A stretch of 37,588 nt of DNA, taken from the NCBI GenBank assembly GCA_905479925.1, contig CAJQOL010000123.1, positions 1 through 37,588 of the forward strand, read 5' to 3'. The translations under genes were made by a program, and so were the position numbers. Positions 35,653 to 37,588 of the stretch are shown here, piece after piece. Origin of the DNA: an uncultured Kangiellaceae bacterium. GTDB taxonomy: Bacteria > Pseudomonadota > Gammaproteobacteria > Enterobacterales > Kangiellaceae. Below the pieces are notes generated by a model. It ran no database searches, was not told the DNA's origin, and was given only the letters and a program-made list of their open reading frames with translations. How positions within the stretch are numbered: position 1 is the stretch's first letter; the number at the start of each line of letters is the position of its first letter.

Positions 35653-37416
35653 ATGACCGTTCCTATTCTTAATTTTGACGCAGTCATCGTAGGAGGCGGC
35701 GGAGCCGGAATGCGGGCTTCTTTGCAACTCGCAAAGTCTGGACAAAAAGTAGCATTAATATCAAAAGTTTTTCCAACACGCTCGCATACTGTTTCTGCGC
35801 AGGGTGGTATAACAGTTGCGCTAGGAAATAGTCATGACGACGATTGGCGCTGGCACATGTATGACACCGTTAAAGGTTCTGATTACATCGGTGATCAAGA
35901 TGCTATCGAATATATGTGTCAGGAAGGTCCTGATGCTGTGCTGGAGCTTGACCACATGGGATTGCCATTTTCTCGGTTAGACAACGGTAAAATTTACCAA
36001 CGACCGTTTGGAGGTCAATCTCTTAACTTCGGTGGTGAGCAGGCAGCTAGAACCGCCGCCGCAGCTGATAGAACCGGTCACGCTCTTCTGCATACTTTGT
36101 ATCAACAAAATTTAGCGGCTAAAACCAATTTTTTTAATGAGTGGTATGCGGTTGATCTCGTCATGAATGATGAAGGTCAATGTTGCGGTGTTATTGCAAT
36201 GTCCATTGAAACTGGAGAGGTTGTCCAGTTTAAATCGCGAGCAACAGTATTTGCTACCGGCGGCGCTGGAAGAATTTATCAATCGACGACCAATGCATTG
36301 ATTAATACTGGAGACGGTGTGGGCATGGCATTGAGAGCAGGTATACCCGTTCAAGATATGGAAATGTGGCAGTTCCATCCTACCGGTATAGCGGGAGCAG
36401 GAGTTCTTGTAACTGAAGGTTGTCGTGGTGAAGGTGGTTATTTGATCAATAAGGATGGCGAACGTTTTATGGAACGTTACGCTCCTAATGCGAAAGATTT
36501 AGCGGGTAGAGACGTTGTAGCACGTTCTATGACTAAAGAAATATTGGAAGGGCGAGGGTGTGGTCCAAACGGTGATCACGTAATGCTTAAACTTGACCAT
36601 CTTGGGGCAGAAACATTAAATAAGCGACTACCAGGTGTTTGTGAGCTATCTAAAACATTTGCTCATGTTGACCCTGTTGATGCACCAATTCCAGTTATAC
36701 CAACCTGTCATTATATGATGGGTGGAATACCAACCAATAAGTACGGTCAGGTAATCTCCAAGAAAAAAGATGGCGATGAACATATTGTTACCGGTCTTTA
36801 TGCGGTTGGTGAAGTTGCCTGTGTATCAGTGCATGGTGCTAACCGTTTAGGTGGTAACTCACTGCTTGATCTTGTTGTATTTGGTCGCGCCGCCGGCTTG
36901 CATCTTGAAGAGTCGTTAGCGGGTGGACTAGTTCAGTCGGAGTGTAGCGGTGAAAATGTTGAAAGCGCATTAGCTAGAATTAGACGATGGGAAGAAGCGG
37001 AAACTGGCGAAGATCCAGTAGCTATCAGAGCCGAAATGCAACAAATCATGCAGAATAGTTTTGGTGTATTTAGAACCGGCGAGTTGATGGAAAAGGGCAT
37101 GGTCGAGCTAGAAGCCGTGGCTAAACGTTTAGAAACCGCGTTGCTATCCGATAAGTCAAAAGCCTTTAATACGATGCGAGTTGAGTGTCTTGAGTTAGAT
37201 AATCTAATGGCGATTGCAAGAGCGACAGCTAAGGCTGCTAACTTTAGAGAGGAAAGTCGCGGCGCTCATAGCCGTGAAGACTTCCCTGAAAGAGATGACG
37301 ATAACTGGCTAACTCATAGCCTTTACTACCCTGAAACCCATGATATGGATCGCCGTGAAGTTAATATGCAGCCGGTTACTGTTGATGCGTTTCCGCCTAA
37401 AGCTAGAACTTATTAA
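35653..37416 (+). CDS. sdhA: Succinate dehydrogenase flavoprotein subunit
   Basis: Catalytic subunit of complex II, oxidising succinate to fumarate. At 587 residues it matches E. coli (588). The dinucleotide fold [10 protein letters not shown] (11-20) precedes [13 protein letters not shown], in which His45 is the covalent FAD attachment site, as in E. coli. [33 protein letters not shown] and [22 protein letters not shown] carry substrate and FAD contacts. [15 protein letters not shown] is the C-terminal signature. It begins on the base after the sdhD stop, with the ribosome site inside sdhD. Confidence 0.98.
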   Translation: MTVPILNFDAVIVGGGGAGMRASLQLAKSGQKVALISKVFPTRSHTVSAQGGITVALGNSHDDDWRWHMYDTVKGSDYIGDQDAIEYMCQEGPDAVLELDHMGLPFSRLDNGKIYQRPFGGQSLNFGGEQAARTAAAADRTGHALLHTLYQQNLAAKTNFFNEWYAVDLVMNDEGQCCGVIAMSIETGEVVQFKSRATVFATGGAGRIYQSTTNALINTGDGVGMALRAGIPVQDMEMWQFHPTGIAGAGVLVTEGCRGEGGYLINKDGERFMERYAPNAKDLAGRDVVARSMTKEILEGRGCGPNGDHVMLKLDHLGAETLNKRLPGVCELSKTFAHVDPVDAPIPVIPTCHYMMGGIPTNKYGQVISKKKDGDEHIVTGLYAVGEVACVSVHGANRLGGNSLLDLVVFGRAAGLHLEESLAGGLVQSECSGENVESALARIRRWEEAETGEDPVAIRAEMQQIMQNSFGVFRTGELMEKGMVELEAVAKRLETALLSDKSKAFNTMRVECLELDNLMAIARATAKAANFREESRGAHSREDFPERDDDNWLTHSLYYPETHDMDRREVNMQPVTVDAFPPKARTY

Positions 37417-37503
37417 TCAACATTTAGCAATTTAGGTAGTTTGTTTTGTTTGGCACGTTTGTTTTATAGCGTGCTTAATTAGAGATTAACACGAGTAGCA
37501 ATA

Positions 37504-37588
37504 ATGAAATTTTCGATTTATCGATACGACCCAGATACAGACAAGAAACCTTACATGAAGGATTACGAACTCGCTATTGAGGCAGGTT
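37504..37588 (+). CDS. sdhB: Succinate dehydrogenase iron-sulfur subunit (partial)
   Basis: The first 28 codons of SdhB, cut by the window end. MKFSIYRYDPDTDKKPYMKDY resembles the E. coli N-terminus (FSIYRYNPD...). It lies 87 bases after sdhA. This gap is larger than the others in the operon but contains no terminator. The subunit carries the three Fe-S clusters that pass electrons from FAD to quinone; none of the cysteine motifs is inside the window. Confidence 0.93.
   Translation, partial: MKFSIYRYDPDTDKKPYMKDYELAIEAG

Overview
The window looks like a chromosomal segment of an AT-rich, free-living gammaproteobacterium. The evidence is gene content: PurB, SdhCDA, GltA, Nth, AsnS and RoxA are all close in length and motif to their E. 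coli counterparts, and a PilZ gene sits beside lolC/lolD as I recall in pseudomonads. The DUF5916 barrel, the ACE-like M2 lipoprotein, HutF, the long-form tryptophan dioxygenase and amino-acid/peptide catabolism suggest a protein-degrading marine bacterium of the Kangiella/Pleionea type. That placement is inference from memory, not a search. No phage, transposon, CRISPR array or rRNA is visible.

Layout. 1-2.7 kb: DUF445 membrane protein, divergent from a COG3146 acyltransferase, then endonuclease III. 2.9-7.1 kb: a two-gene operon (unknown acidic protein plus M14 carboxypeptidase) with a clean terminator, then a large exported DUF5916 protein behind a leader packed with inverted repeats. 7.1-11.2 kb: YcbL-type hydrolase, DUF1415 and the divergent histidine-catabolism genes hutI and hutF, only 41 bases apart. 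11.2-16.4 kb, all minus strand: MATE transporter, a roxA-GNAT-unknown operon, and purB, which carries a single-base frameshift near its 5' end. 16.4-22.7 kb: an accessory-looking stretch with long non-coding gaps holding an unrecognised 436-residue protein, an M2 metallopeptidase lipoprotein, an orphan sulfotransferase and a chalcone-isomerase-like exported protein. 22.8-27.5 kb: MscS channel, small exported protein, PilZ protein, lolC/E-type permease, lolD, and tRNA-Glu(UUC) with a strong promoter and terminator. 27.6-33.1 kb: nitroreductase, asnS, free-Met-(R)-sulfoxide reductase, tryptophan 2,3-dioxygenase and an ExeA/XrtA-type ATPase. 33.1-37.6 kb: gltA divergent from sdhCDA(B), the sdhB gene being cut by the window end.

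How they work together: gltA and sdh form the TCA core. hutI, hutF, kynA, the M14 and M2 peptidases and perhaps DUF5916 fit growth on peptides and amino acids. LolC/E with LolD exports lipoproteins such as the M2 peptidase. The window is mostly conserved housekeeping. The points most worth a second look are the frameshifted purB, the unrecognised 436-residue gene, the inverted-repeat cluster before the DUF5916 gene, and the single LolC/E-type permease.
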